A DNA stretch of 50,280 nt from Clostridiales bacterium UBA7568 (GTDB lineage Bacteria; Bacillota; Clostridia; Oscillospirales; CAG-272), in NCBI GenBank assembly GCA_002479075.1, contig DLLG01000003.1, forward strand, positions 1-50,280, read 5' to 3'. The notes beneath the pieces were generated by a model. The model was not told where the DNA came from, did not search any database, and saw only the letters and a program-made list of their open reading frames with translations. A program made the translations under genes and the position numbers. Below, piece by piece: positions 16,920 through 23,503 of this stretch (positions within the stretch are counted from its first letter, which is position 1; the number at the start of each line of letters is the position of its first letter).

Positions 16920-18365
16920 TTATTTTGAATATGTTCCCTTGACTTCCGTACCGTCTGTGTTACCGGAGAAGGAACCGACCTTTATATGACCGAATTCGGT
17001 ATTGCCTGCAACTTCGTCAAGACCAAAGTATACATTTTCGAGTGTGAGCGTTCTTGATCCGTCTGCGCTGAAGTCGCCGCGGATAGCATAGCCTATGCCC
17101 TTGTTGTTGACAGCCCAAGAATTGATCTTTGTATCCTTGATTGTTATGTTGCCTGTCTCGCCGTAGAGCTGGATAGCGTTGCCGCGAACGCCGTCGATTA
17201 CGCAGCCCTCGATGAGGACGGAATCAAGAGTGCCTGTGCCGCCGCCGCAGATAGCGTCGATTGCGATTGCGTGACCGCGCTTCTTCATCTGTTTTACTGT
17301 GCCGTCGCCCTCGTATTTCGGGCCTTCTGCGGAAAGAGTGTTGTCGTTTTCACCGATGAACGTGCAGTTCTTTACGATGAACTTAACGCCAGAGTGGGAG
17401 GATTTTTCAAGGTTGAGACACATACCTGCGCCGCTGTTTGTGAGGGAGTTGTTGCCTGTGTATTTCAGCTTGCTCTGGTCGCACGCATAGAATGTGCAGT
17501 TTTCAAGAACAACTGTTACGTTGTCTGTCTTTGCGGAGAATACCGCGCCGTTCTTGAATGTTACGCCCTTGATTGTTGTGTCGCTGCTGACCCACGCATC
17601 TGTCCAGTCGGTTACGGTAGTTGTGCCCTTACCGTCAAGAATGACAGCGTCTGTCGAATCGTTTCCGAAGCCAAAATCGATGTCTGCGTCGCCGAAAACT
17701 TCTTCAAGAGAGCCTGCGGAAGCGAGCGTCGGATATTCGGCTGCTGCGTCATAATCATTGCCCTTCGAGTCAAACTCGTGATTGAGCTGCGTTGCGAGAA
17801 CCTTGATAGCAATTCCGCGTATGGACTTTTTCATATAATCGTTGTTCGCTGTCTCGTCCATATGCGCGCTGATGTTGAGAGTCGCATATTTGCCTGCGAG
17901 AAGCTCGCCGTCGGAAACGACGGTTTCGCCGTATGCGTTGTCGCTTGTGACAACTTTGCCTTCTTCGGGTGTTACAGTCGCCGTGAACTTGATGACGTCA
18001 AGAAGCATCGTGTCGCCCGTTGCGCCTGTGATAACAAGCTGATACTTGAGAGCGAGGTTGCCCTTGTTTACGATTCTGAGCTCGGGAAGCTGATATGTAC
18101 ATCCCGGTTCCCAGAGAGTCTTTTCGCCTGAGGGAGCGCCTTCCGCTTTTACGAAGTCAAGCGTTGTGTTCTCCGCGGATACCCATTCGCCGTTTGCATT
18201 CTTTACCTGAAGATCAACTTCGAGGTTACCTGCCTGAATTGTGTTGACATTTGCCGTTGCGGAGTCCGTAAACCAGGCAAAAGTCGAGCCGATGAGCATT
18301 GATACGCAGATTACCATTGAAAGCAGGCTGAGGAGCAATGCTCTTTTTGATGAAAAGTTTTTCAT
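16920..18365 (-). CDS. Exported SipW-dependent-type (CalY/TasA-like) beta-helix protein
   Basis: The 481-residue exported protein starts with a SipW-type signal: a basic start, a hydrophobic core (about residues 8-29), then STFAWFTDSATANVNTIQAGNLEVDL. The first 200 residues resemble the camelysin/TasA fold, including an LPELRIVNKGNLALKYQLVITG stretch (split here by family). The C-terminal half (about 225-480) has repeated right-handed beta-helix rungs (TTIKGVTFKNGA, VVLENCTFYAC, VKNCTFIG, VLIEGCVIDG, ITIKDTKI). It is probably a surface or matrix protein. No SipW peptidase gene is in the window. The start at 18365 follows AAGGAG; the next 20 codons upstream overlap a terminator. Confidence 0.85.
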   Translation of the reverse strand: MKNFSSKRALLLSLLSMVICVSMLIGSTFAWFTDSATANVNTIQAGNLEVDLQVKNANGEWVSAENTTLDFVKAEGAPSGEKTLWEPGCTYQLPELRIVNKGNLALKYQLVITGATGDTMLLDVIKFTATVTPEEGKVVTSDNAYGETVVSDGELLAGKYATLNISAHMDETANNDYMKKSIRGIAIKVLATQLNHEFDSKGNDYDAAAEYPTLASAGSLEEVFGDADIDFGFGNDSTDAVILDGKGTTTVTDWTDAWVSSDTTIKGVTFKNGAVFSAKTDNVTVVLENCTFYACDQSKLKYTGNNSLTNSGAGMCLNLEKSSHSGVKFIVKNCTFIGENDNTLSAEGPKYEGDGTVKQMKKRGHAIAIDAICGGGTGTLDSVLIEGCVIDGVRGNAIQLYGETGNITIKDTKINSWAVNNKGIGYAIRGDFSADGSRTLTLENVYFGLDEVAGNTEFGHIKVGSFSGNTDGTEVKGTYSK

Positions 18366-18411
18366 TGTCTTTTTCTCCTTATTGAAATATTTTTTGCCGA
18401 CGCAGGGAAAA

Positions 18412-18443
18412 AACATCTCCCGCATCAGCCGAAAGAAGATGTT
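18412..18443 (-). terminator. Terminator or attenuator between the 31-residue ORF and the TasA-like gene
   Basis: On the minus strand AACATCTTC pairs with GGGAGATGTT (9 bp, with one G-U pair), followed by six T. It lies 4 bases after the small ORF stop codon and 46 bases before the TasA-like start codon, so transcription must read through it, or start after it, to express that gene. Confidence 0.7.
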
Positions 18444-18447
18444 CCGC

Positions 18448-18543
18448 TTAATTGTTTGCGCAAACGTGTTTAGTCAAATTAACTAACTTTGAAGGGCGAT
18501 ACCCCCCCCCGTTTGTGCAAAACGCCGATTGTGCAATTTTCAT
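18448..18543 (-). CDS. 31-residue peptide gene with an in-frame G9 tract
   Basis: Unrecognised small ORF, too short for standard gene calling. It starts MKIAQSAFCT, contains NGGGYRPSKLV and ends HVCANN, with Cys at positions 9 and 28. A good ribosome binding site (AAAGGAGA, 8 bases upstream), a consensus promoter and a terminator right after the stop codon argue that it is real. The three glycines are encoded by nine consecutive G (18502-18510 on the complementary strand). A change of one G would alter and shorten the C-terminus in either direction. The ATG lies between exact complementary arms caatttt and aaaattg (18534-18550). It could be a secreted or regulatory peptide or a leader peptide for the downstream gene. 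No homologue is claimed. Confidence 0.55.
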   Translation of the reverse strand: MKIAQSAFCTNGGGYRPSKLVNLTKHVCANN

Positions 18544-18554
18544 AAAATTGTCTC

Positions 18555-18676
18555 CTTTCTTTTGGAAATGATTTTATCTGCCCACCGGCAAGCAAAAGAC
18601 ACAAAATTTTTATGCCCTTTGCTTGCCCCCGCCGACAGCGGCGAAAGCAAAACCAAACACCTATCCATTGTAATAA
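18555..18676 (-). promoter_or_regulatory. Structured leader RNA with mutually exclusive stems (candidate riboswitch)
   Basis: The untranslated region before the 31-residue ORF holds three related segments: a = 18644-18652 (TTTTGCTTT on the minus strand), b = 18615-18627 (GGCAAGCAAAGGG) and c = 18587-18598 (CTTTTGCTTGCC). Segment b pairs with c over 10 bp, or with a over 7 bp plus a G-U. The a-b fold encloses a further 5-bp stem (18630-18643). This is the layout of a two-state regulator. It does not match a riboswitch class I know. Confidence 0.5.
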
Positions 18677-18705
18677 ATTATACATCGTATATACTGATTT
18701 GTCAA
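18677..18705 (-). promoter_or_regulatory. Consensus sigma-A promoter of the peptide/TasA-like locus
   Basis: On the minus strand TTGACA (18700-18705), a 17-base spacer and TATAAT (18677-18682). Both hexamers are perfect matches. It lies about 70-95 bases from the inserted element's left end. Confidence 0.9.
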
Positions 18706-18781
18706 TATTTCCCGCCTATTTTATTTCAATTGAAAGGTTTTTGCGCCCGGACAACGGTGCAAATGACGCCTTGCGGAAAAC

Positions 18782-18818
18782 AAAACTCCCCGCCGAAAGC
18801 GAGAGGGTCATAAGGAAA
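18782..18818 (+). repeat. Left terminal inverted repeat (attL side)
   Basis: Blocks AAAACTCCCCGC, 8 bases, AGAGGGT, C, ATAAGGAAA. The reverse complement of the right end reads AAAACTCCCCGC, 6 bases, AGAGGGT, G, ATAAGGAAA. In serine recombinase elements the two arms of attP are such inverted repeats and end up at opposite termini after integration. The left repeat lies 38 bases from the recombinase stop codon. Confidence 0.75.
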
Positions 18819-18855
18819 TAAAGACATTTTGGGGAAACCCTGGCGTGGCGATTTG

Positions 18856-20493
18856 TCAGGCCGGGGGTTCTGCGTCTGCGAACACATTCGGCTTCTTTAA
18901 GGGGATCCGAATCGTCCCAACATAAGTAAAATAGATTTCGATAGTGACGTGTTTCTTGCCGTTGATTTTTTCCGGGCTGTGCACAACGATCTTTTGAATC
19001 AGCTCATTGACCGTAACTGCATCAAGTTCTTGCAGGTTAGAATACTTCTCTGCAAGCTGGAGAAAGCGGCCAACATCTGTAACTTGCTCAGTACCTCTGC
19101 TGATCTCCTGTTCCAGTGCCGCTGAGAGTTGCTGAATCTCTGCCTGTTCCGCTTCATATTGTGCTGAGAGTTTGACATATCTCGCTTCGCTCAGCCGCCC
19201 CAGAACCGCATCCTCATAGAGTCGCTGAATGATTTTGTCCAACTCGTCCATGCGCCTCTTTGCAGCAGACAGCGCACTTTGTTTTTGTGCAAGCTCAGCC
19301 TTTCGGCTGACTTCGTCCTGCAGCAGCATTTCATGAATGAAGTCATCCCGGAACAACTGTACATAGGTCAGCGTCCGCTGAATACATTCCAACACTCGCT
19401 TGTAAAGCGTCACTTCGCGGATATAGTGAATCTTGCAGGAGCCAGTATTGCTCTTATAGTTGGAGCAGACGAAATGGTTTTGCGTCTCCGTATAGGAGCG
19501 GCTGGCGCAGAAATACAGCTTTGCCCCGCAATCTGCACAATAGACAAGTCCCGAGAAAATGCTGGTCTTGCCGAGCTTGGTCAGACGCCGTTTGTTGGAA
19601 CGAAGCTCTTGTACCCTTTCCCATTGCCCCGGCTCAATGATGGCTGGCTGTGTGTCCTCAAAAATACGCCAGTTTTCGGTGGGATTCTCCATCCGCTTCT
19701 TGAACTTGAGCGATTTCGTATAGGTTTTGAAATTGACAGTACAACCCGTATATTCCCGACGCTCCAAAATTTTTACCACGGCATTTCCATTCCAATGATA
19801 TGGTTCGTCCGGTAATGTTCTGTGCTCCTGCCTCGCATGATATGCGGTCACAGTCAGGACTTTTTCGGCAGTCAACAGCTTTGCAATCTGCATTGGACCT
19901 TTTCCAGCAATACACAAGTCAAAGATACGCCGCACGATATGCGCAGCTTCCTCGTCCACGATCCACTTTTTCTTGTCCTCCGGGTCTTTCATATACCCAA
20001 AGGGTGGATGGCTGGCAATATGCTCACCAGCTTCTCCACGCATTTTCACAACAGCTCGAATCTTTCGACTGGTGTCCTTGGCATAGTAGTCGTTGAACAC
20101 ATTTTTGAAAACAGCAAAGTCGTTCTCCCCACGGGCACTGTCCACATCATCATTGACGGCGATAAAGCGAACGTCATAGGCAGGAAAGATGAAATCCTGA
20201 AGGCGGCCCATGTAGGAGTATTCACGACCAAGGCGGCTCAGATCTTTGACAATCAGAGTAGAAACGGCGTAGTCCTCCACATATTTCATCATCTCCTGAA
20301 ACCCGGGACGGTTGAAATTTGTACCAGAATATCCGTCATCCACAAAAAACATGACATTGCGGAATCCCTGTTCAGCTGCGTATTTGCTGAGCAGGGCTTT
20401 TTGATTGGTGATAGAATTGGATTCGCCGTCCAATGCGTCATCCTGGCTCAATCGGCAATAGAGGGCTGTAATTTTATCTGGCTGCTGAATCAT
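18856..20493 (-). CDS. Large serine recombinase (TnpX/TndX type)
   Basis: The 545-residue site-specific recombinase should integrate and excise the element. Residues 1-150 are the resolvase-type catalytic domain with ALYCRLSQDD (nucleophile Ser16) and LIVKDLSRLGREYSYMG. The recombinase domain covers about 165-290. A zinc ribbon follows at about 320-375 (CADCGAKLYFC...FVCSNYKSNTGSCKI), then a coiled-coil stretch rich in Q, E and K (about 400-470) and a DUF4368-like tail. GGAGGAAAGGAG precedes the start. The gene lies at the element's left end, pointing out towards the boundary, which is usual for this family. Confidence 0.95.
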   Translation of the reverse strand: MIQQPDKITALYCRLSQDDALDGESNSITNQKALLSKYAAEQGFRNVMFFVDDGYSGTNFNRPGFQEMMKYVEDYAVSTLIVKDLSRLGREYSYMGRLQDFIFPAYDVRFIAVNDDVDSARGENDFAVFKNVFNDYYAKDTSRKIRAVVKMRGEAGEHIASHPPFGYMKDPEDKKKWIVDEEAAHIVRRIFDLCIAGKGPMQIAKLLTAEKVLTVTAYHARQEHRTLPDEPYHWNGNAVVKILERREYTGCTVNFKTYTKSLKFKKRMENPTENWRIFEDTQPAIIEPGQWERVQELRSNKRRLTKLGKTSIFSGLVYCADCGAKLYFCASRSYTETQNHFVCSNYKSNTGSCKIHYIREVTLYKRVLECIQRTLTYVQLFRDDFIHEMLLQDEVSRKAELAQKQSALSAAKRRMDELDKIIQRLYEDAVLGRLSEARYVKLSAQYEAEQAEIQQLSAALEQEISRGTEQVTDVGRFLQLAEKYSNLQELDAVTVNELIQKIVVHSPEKINGKKHVTIEIYFTYVGTIRIPLKKPNVFADAEPPA

Positions 20494-20549
20494 AGTAGCT
20501 CCTTTCCTCCCGCTTTTCGGGAATCGCAGCCAAGTAAACGGTTGCTGCT

Positions 20550-20578
20550 ATTATACCGCGCCAGCTTCATTTTTTCAG
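20550..20578 (-). promoter_or_regulatory. Candidate promoter of the recombinase gene
   Basis: On the minus strand CTGAAA (20573-20578), a 17-base spacer and TATAAT (20550-20555). It overlaps the end of the upstream small gene. Confidence 0.5.
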
Positions 20579-20824
20579 CCCCTCTTGCCCCAAATCCTGT
20601 AAATTTCTTGCCAGTATCCGCCGCAGTTTATTCAGTACGCTTTCTGCCCCGTCCCCGGCATAGCGGGGAATAACGTGATAGACTGTGTTGCCTTCGTGAA
20701 TCACCTGTTCTTCCATATCCAACTCCAATTCAAATGCACCATCTTTGAAGCACTGGGCCATGCGTTCCGCAGTTTCCGGTGTAATGTGGTTTACGGCCTT
20801 GTACAGTTCTTGTTTTCTGTTCAG
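20567..20824 (-). CDS. Small transposon protein, TnpW-like (tentative)
   Basis: The 85-residue frame from a CTG codon at 20824 reads (M)NRKQELYKAVNHITPETAERM and ends NLQDLGQEGLKK. An ATG-only start would be at 20761 (64 residues). I prefer the CTG because AAGGAGG lies about nine bases before it and the codon nearly touches the stop of the upstream gene; no binding site precedes the ATG. The segment VIHEGNTVYHVIPRYAGDG followed by a Lys/Arg/Leu-rich helix looks like the short TnpW-type domain of Tn4451-like elements. That assignment rests on pattern memory only. No enzymatic role is known. Confidence 0.55.
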   Translation of the reverse strand: MNRKQELYKAVNHITPETAERMAQCFKDGAFELELDMEEQVIHEGNTVYHVIPRYAGDGAESVLNKLRRILARNLQDLGQEGLKK

Positions 20825-20825
20825 T

Positions 20826-21176
20826 TTACTTTTCCTCCTTGCTTGGCAAATTCAGTGTGATTAGCGCAGGGCGGCCAAGCCCCTGCTTGCGGCGGATAAT
20901 TAGGCCGGAGGTTTCCAATTCGTGAAATATACGAGTGGATACCTGACGGCTCTTGCGGAGTTTCCCCTTAGCTTCATTCAGTGTGAAATACAGGCGGACT
21001 GTGCCATCTGGTTCGACATAGCCGTTTTCTTTGGAAATGCTGGCACGGTCAAGGAGCATCGCATAGAGCAGCTTTGCGTCATTTGAAATTTCCAGCGGTA
21101 TCAGAAAACGTGGCAATGGCAGATAGGATGTGACAGCCGAATCCGCCTTGTACGGTATAAGATCTTTCATTTGCAC
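20826..21176 (-). CDS. RepA_N-like replication initiator domain protein
   Basis: The 116-residue protein contains VTSYLPLPRFLI, SNDAKLLYAMLLDRASISKENGYVE and a winged-helix stretch ending RKQGLGRPALITL. These match the N-terminal winged-helix DNA-binding domain of RepA_N replication initiators. Full-length RepA_N proteins are usually two to three times longer, so this is a domain-only version; in integrative elements such proteins may act as regulators. AAGGAG precedes the start. Direct GATTGAT repeats lie 33-77 bases upstream of the start codon, and are a possible binding region. Confidence 0.8.
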   Translation of the reverse strand: MQMKDLIPYKADSAVTSYLPLPRFLIPLEISNDAKLLYAMLLDRASISKENGYVEPDGTVRLYFTLNEAKGKLRKSRQVSTRIFHELETSGLIIRRKQGLGRPALITLNLPSKEEK

Positions 21177-21208
21177 TCCTTTCAGTCCATCCCATCATAT
21201 CCTATTGC

Positions 21209-21253
21209 GATTGATAGATTGATTGGATTGATATTGATTTCTTGTAGATTGAC
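21209..21253. repeat. GATTGAT direct repeats upstream of the RepA_N-like gene; rest of the 21177-21477 gap
   Basis: GATTGAT occurs at 21209, 21217 and 21226, with an ATTGAT at 21233 and GATTGAC at 21247. Short iterations next to a RepA_N-like gene suggest iterons or autoregulation sites. The remainder of this 300-base gap contains five TGTCAG/CTGACA copies between about 21297 and 21426, two of them forming a hairpin (about 21330-21350). I see no gene in it. Confidence 0.5.
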
Positions 21254-21477
21254 TTATTTATATTTAATTACGGTCTATTTTCCGGCGGCCACGAATGTCA
21301 GAAAATGCGGCCTCCTGAGTGTGCGATTGCTGACAGCAGAGAGTGTCAGTTTATCCAGACTCTGAAAAGCCTGAACAGGAAGAACCAATACAGGAATTTC
21401 AGTGTCAGGCCCATTTTAGACTGTCAGCAAAAGCCCTCTCATATATCAGTACATTTTTCGGACAAATAGGGGTGGGG

Positions 21478-21903
21478 TCAGCCCAGATTTTCAAAGATTT
21501 TTTTGAGCCGCCGAAGACCACGGTTGATACTGTCCCGTACAGAGGTAATATCGCAGCCTTCCACTCTGGCAATCTCCGCATTGTTCATGTGGAGAAAAAA
21601 CCTCGCGTAAATGCGCCGCTTCTGCTGGGGCGTGAGCTTGCTCATAGCTTCATGCAGCCGATGGTTGATCTCTTTCTGCTCCCAGATGTCGGCGGGCGTC
21701 ATAACGAGGAACACCGCCTCACGCTCAATGTTTTCACCATAATTCAGCGAGAAGTAGGCTTTGTTCCGATAGGTGCGGATTCGATAGGCTTCATCCTCCA
21801 ACTTGAAGCGCTGCAGCGTTTCGGCAATTTCGTCAGGGACGGCAATAAAGCAGCCGGTAGTATAGGAATCCGGGTAGTATTCCCGGAGGTTGATCATTGT
21901 CAT
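21478..21903 (-). CDS. Sigma-70 family RNA polymerase sigma factor-like protein
   Basis: The 141-residue protein has a poorly conserved N-terminus and a clear sigma region 4: HEAMSKLTPQQKRRIYARFFLHMNNAEIARVEGCDITSVRDSINRGLRRLKKIF. This recognises -35-like DNA. Such short sigma-like proteins are typical of Tn916/Tn1549-like elements, where they are thought to activate element genes. The start at 21903 follows GGAGG. The preceding 98-codon leader ORF stops in an ATGA overlap with this start, so translation may be coupled. An 11-bp inverted repeat sits immediately upstream of the binding site. Confidence 0.85.
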   Translation of the reverse strand: MTMINLREYYPDSYTTGCFIAVPDEIAETLQRFKLEDEAYRIRTYRNKAYFSLNYGENIEREAVFLVMTPADIWEQKEINHRLHEAMSKLTPQQKRRIYARFFLHMNNAEIARVEGCDITSVRDSINRGLRRLKKIFENLG

Positions 21904-22196
21904 TTGATTTCCTCCAATTTCGATTTGTTGGTTTCAGACAGGCAAATCGAAATCAGAGGCGGTGAGCGGCAGCCTGAGCTGAATGACGGAGCCAAGGTTC
22001 CATCTGTAAACAAAAATGCGCATATCGACCTTTCGGAAGATATGCGCAAGCATAAGAATATTCTGTTTTCGCCCGGAGGCGGAGAGCCAAACGCAAAGAA
22101 GCCTGGGGAATCAAAAAACGCCGCAAGCCACCCAGGGCTTACGGCGTAGTTGGAATATGAAAGCTGTCTGCTTTTCTTTGTCGCACTTGGCGGCAT
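21900..22196 (-). CDS. 98-codon leader ORF spanning two terminators before the sigma gene
   Basis: The reading frame starts MPPSATKKSRQLSYSNYAV after a good GGGAGG site, runs through both terminator hairpins (22119-22146 and 22017-22048) and ends in an ATGA overlap with the sigma gene. The protein itself (rich in Ser, Pro, Phe, Cys) looks unlike a folded domain. The codons YAVSPGWLAAFF are themselves the first terminator stem and T-run. I read it as a leader peptide whose translation affects termination, in the style described for the tet(M) leader of Tn916. It could also be non-coding. Confidence 0.45.
   Translation of the reverse strand: MPPSATKKSRQLSYSNYAVSPGWLAAFFDSPGFFAFGSPPPGENRIFLCLRISSERSICAFLFTDGTLAPSFSSGCRSPPLISICLSETNKSKLEEIK
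21917..21953 (-). promoter_or_regulatory. Inverted repeat next to the sigma gene ribosome binding site
   Basis: Perfect 11-bp arms atttcgatttg (21917-21927) and caaatcgaaat (21943-21953) with a 15-base loop, ending 1-5 bases from the GGAGG (21911-21915). It may fold in the mRNA beside the binding site or serve as an operator. Confidence 0.5.
22017..22048 (-). terminator. Second terminator in the sigma leader
   Basis: Perfect 10-bp stem tgcgcatatc / gatatgcgca with a 12-base loop, followed on the minus strand by TTTTTGTTT. Confidence 0.75.
22119..22146 (-). terminator. First terminator in the sigma leader
   Basis: An 11-bp stem (on the minus strand CGCCGTAAGCC / GGCTTGCGGCG, with one G-U pair), followed by TTTTTTGATT. 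A TATAAT lies upstream at 22277-22282, without a clear -35 box but inside a TACGGG...CCCGTA inverted repeat. Confidence 0.8.
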
Positions 22197-22343
22197 TCCT
22201 GGAACCTCCCTGCAATAGGGAGATTCAACACTGCGTTAATAGGTTGAGATTACTTCTCCCTTCATCTTTGAGGGAGATTATACGGGGTACTTTACTATGT
22301 TCACTCCCGTAATGGTCAACACATACTCGATTATTGTGCTGTA

Positions 22344-22691
22344 TCAAGGCATTGGATTAAATTTATATCCAATTCCGTGAACGCTGACGATAAAATCATG
22401 TTCTGGGCATAATTCTCGCAACTTTCGTTTTAGGTTGCTGATATGATTATGAATTGCTTTCTTGGAATAAAAAGTATAGTCCTCTTTCCAGATAATATCC
22501 ATGATCATTTCATAGGTGAACACACGGCGTGGGTTCAAAATAAGTAGTGCCAGAATATCAAATTCTTTGGCTGTCAACTCAACTATTTGACCAGTCACTT
22601 CTACTTCACGGTATTCGAGGCAAAAATGCAAAGAACCAGAATCCACAATCGTCAACGGGTTTTTGTTGATCCAATCTTTGTAGTCACTCAT
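22344..22691 (-). CDS. Stand-alone winged-helix regulator (OmpR/VanR-type output domain)
   Basis: The 115-residue protein is only the trans_reg_C winged helix of a response regulator: VELTAKEFDILALLILNPRRVFTYEMIMDIIWKED, then KKAIHNHISNLKRKLRE and VSVHGIGYKFNP. No receiver domain or phosphorylation Asp is present, so control by a histidine kinase is unlikely. It is the last gene downstream of the redox cargo in the same orientation. A long hairpin lies between it and the preceding gene. Its target is unknown. Confidence 0.85.
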   Translation of the reverse strand: MSDYKDWINKNPLTIVDSGSLHFCLEYREVEVTGQIVELTAKEFDILALLILNPRRVFTYEMIMDIIWKEDYTFYSKKAIHNHISNLKRKLRELCPEHDFIVSVHGIGYKFNPMP

Positions 22692-22708
22692 GTGCTCACC
22701 CCCCTTAT

Positions 22709-22751
22709 TTCTAAAAGGCCAACCTACATCAGGTAGATTGACCTTTTAGAA
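22709..22751 (-). promoter_or_regulatory. Long hairpin upstream of the winged-helix gene
   Basis: Ten perfect outer base pairs (ttctaaaagg / ccttttagaa) continue inward with two mismatches around a short loop. No T-run follows on the minus strand and the ribosome binding site GGGGGGTGAG comes next, so it is more likely a regulatory structure or operator than a terminator. Confidence 0.5.
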
Positions 22752-22812
22752 TAAGCGACAGTCTGGCTAAAAACTTTTGATCATAAAGGACTTGCCAAAA
22801 ACACTACCTGAG

Positions 22813-23499
22813 TTATTTGCTACAGATCTTTGCTTTTGTATTTGCTTTGCGCAGTAACATGTTCATAAAATAACTGATCGCCACAAACAGCCCCATCACC
22901 GCCAGATAGTCCAGCAGGAACAGTGCCAACGGTTCGGAATAATCAAAGAGCACAAAATGGCTTTTCAACAGCAGGTAAAGCCCCACATCCCGGCGGACGA
23001 AGGCCACGGCTCCGTAGACGGCGAAGGAATATCCGGCGATTCGGAGCACCCATGTGCGTATCTTATTGGGCCGCAGGTGCTTCCGTGCCATGGTCAGCAA
23101 CATATTCCAGTGCATTCCCAAATGCAGACTCATCAACACAAAGCCCCAGAAGGCGCAGAGAATATGCAGCTTTCCGGCCATCTCATAGCCGCCGTGTTTG
23201 GGGAGAAACGCAAACACATGGCGGGACAGCACGATGCCGCTGAACATAGAGCCGATCATGCACAGGAAAATCAGCCCCGCCAACGCCGTCTGTACGATGC
23301 GCAGGGGCGTATAGCGCCCCTGCGGCACAGCTTGGATCCACCGGCGGTTCAAAACATGGTGTGCCACAAACAATGCAAACATCCCCATGCCGATCCACTC
23401 GTGGGCCGCTTCGCCCACGAGGCCGTAGGCCATCAAAAGCAGCATGGACACCGACATGGCCGCATCCACGGCGATTTTTATTTTAAGAATTGGTTTCAT
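22813..23499 (-). CDS. DUF4405-type haem-binding membrane protein
   Basis: The 228-residue integral membrane protein has about six hydrophobic segments. Histidines sit at membrane positions expected for haem ligands (EAAHEWIG, FVAHHVLN, AGKLHIL, SLHLGMHWNM). This fits the DUF4405/cytochrome b-like group. It is probably a membrane electron carrier passing electrons across the membrane, possibly to the exported flavodoxins encoded in the same operon. The gene follows the esterase lipoprotein gene after 4 bases. Haem binding is inferred from the His pattern, not shown. Confidence 0.75.
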   Translation of the reverse strand: MKPILKIKIAVDAAMSVSMLLLMAYGLVGEAAHEWIGMGMFALFVAHHVLNRRWIQAVPQGRYTPLRIVQTALAGLIFLCMIGSMFSGIVLSRHVFAFLPKHGGYEMAGKLHILCAFWGFVLMSLHLGMHWNMLLTMARKHLRPNKIRTWVLRIAGYSFAVYGAVAFVRRDVGLYLLLKSHFVLFDYSEPLALFLLDYLAVMGLFVAISYFMNMLLRKANTKAKICSK

Positions 23500-23503
23500 G
23501 TCC

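Noticed and set aside
18479..18685. 68-codon frame overlapping the small peptide ORF
   Set aside because: It starts inside the promoter -10 region (at 18685), so it cannot be translated from that promoter.
22277..22319. Promoter TTGACC...TATAAT upstream of the sigma leader
   Set aside because: The two boxes are 31 bases apart, far from the required 16-18. Only the -10 box is kept as a weak mention.
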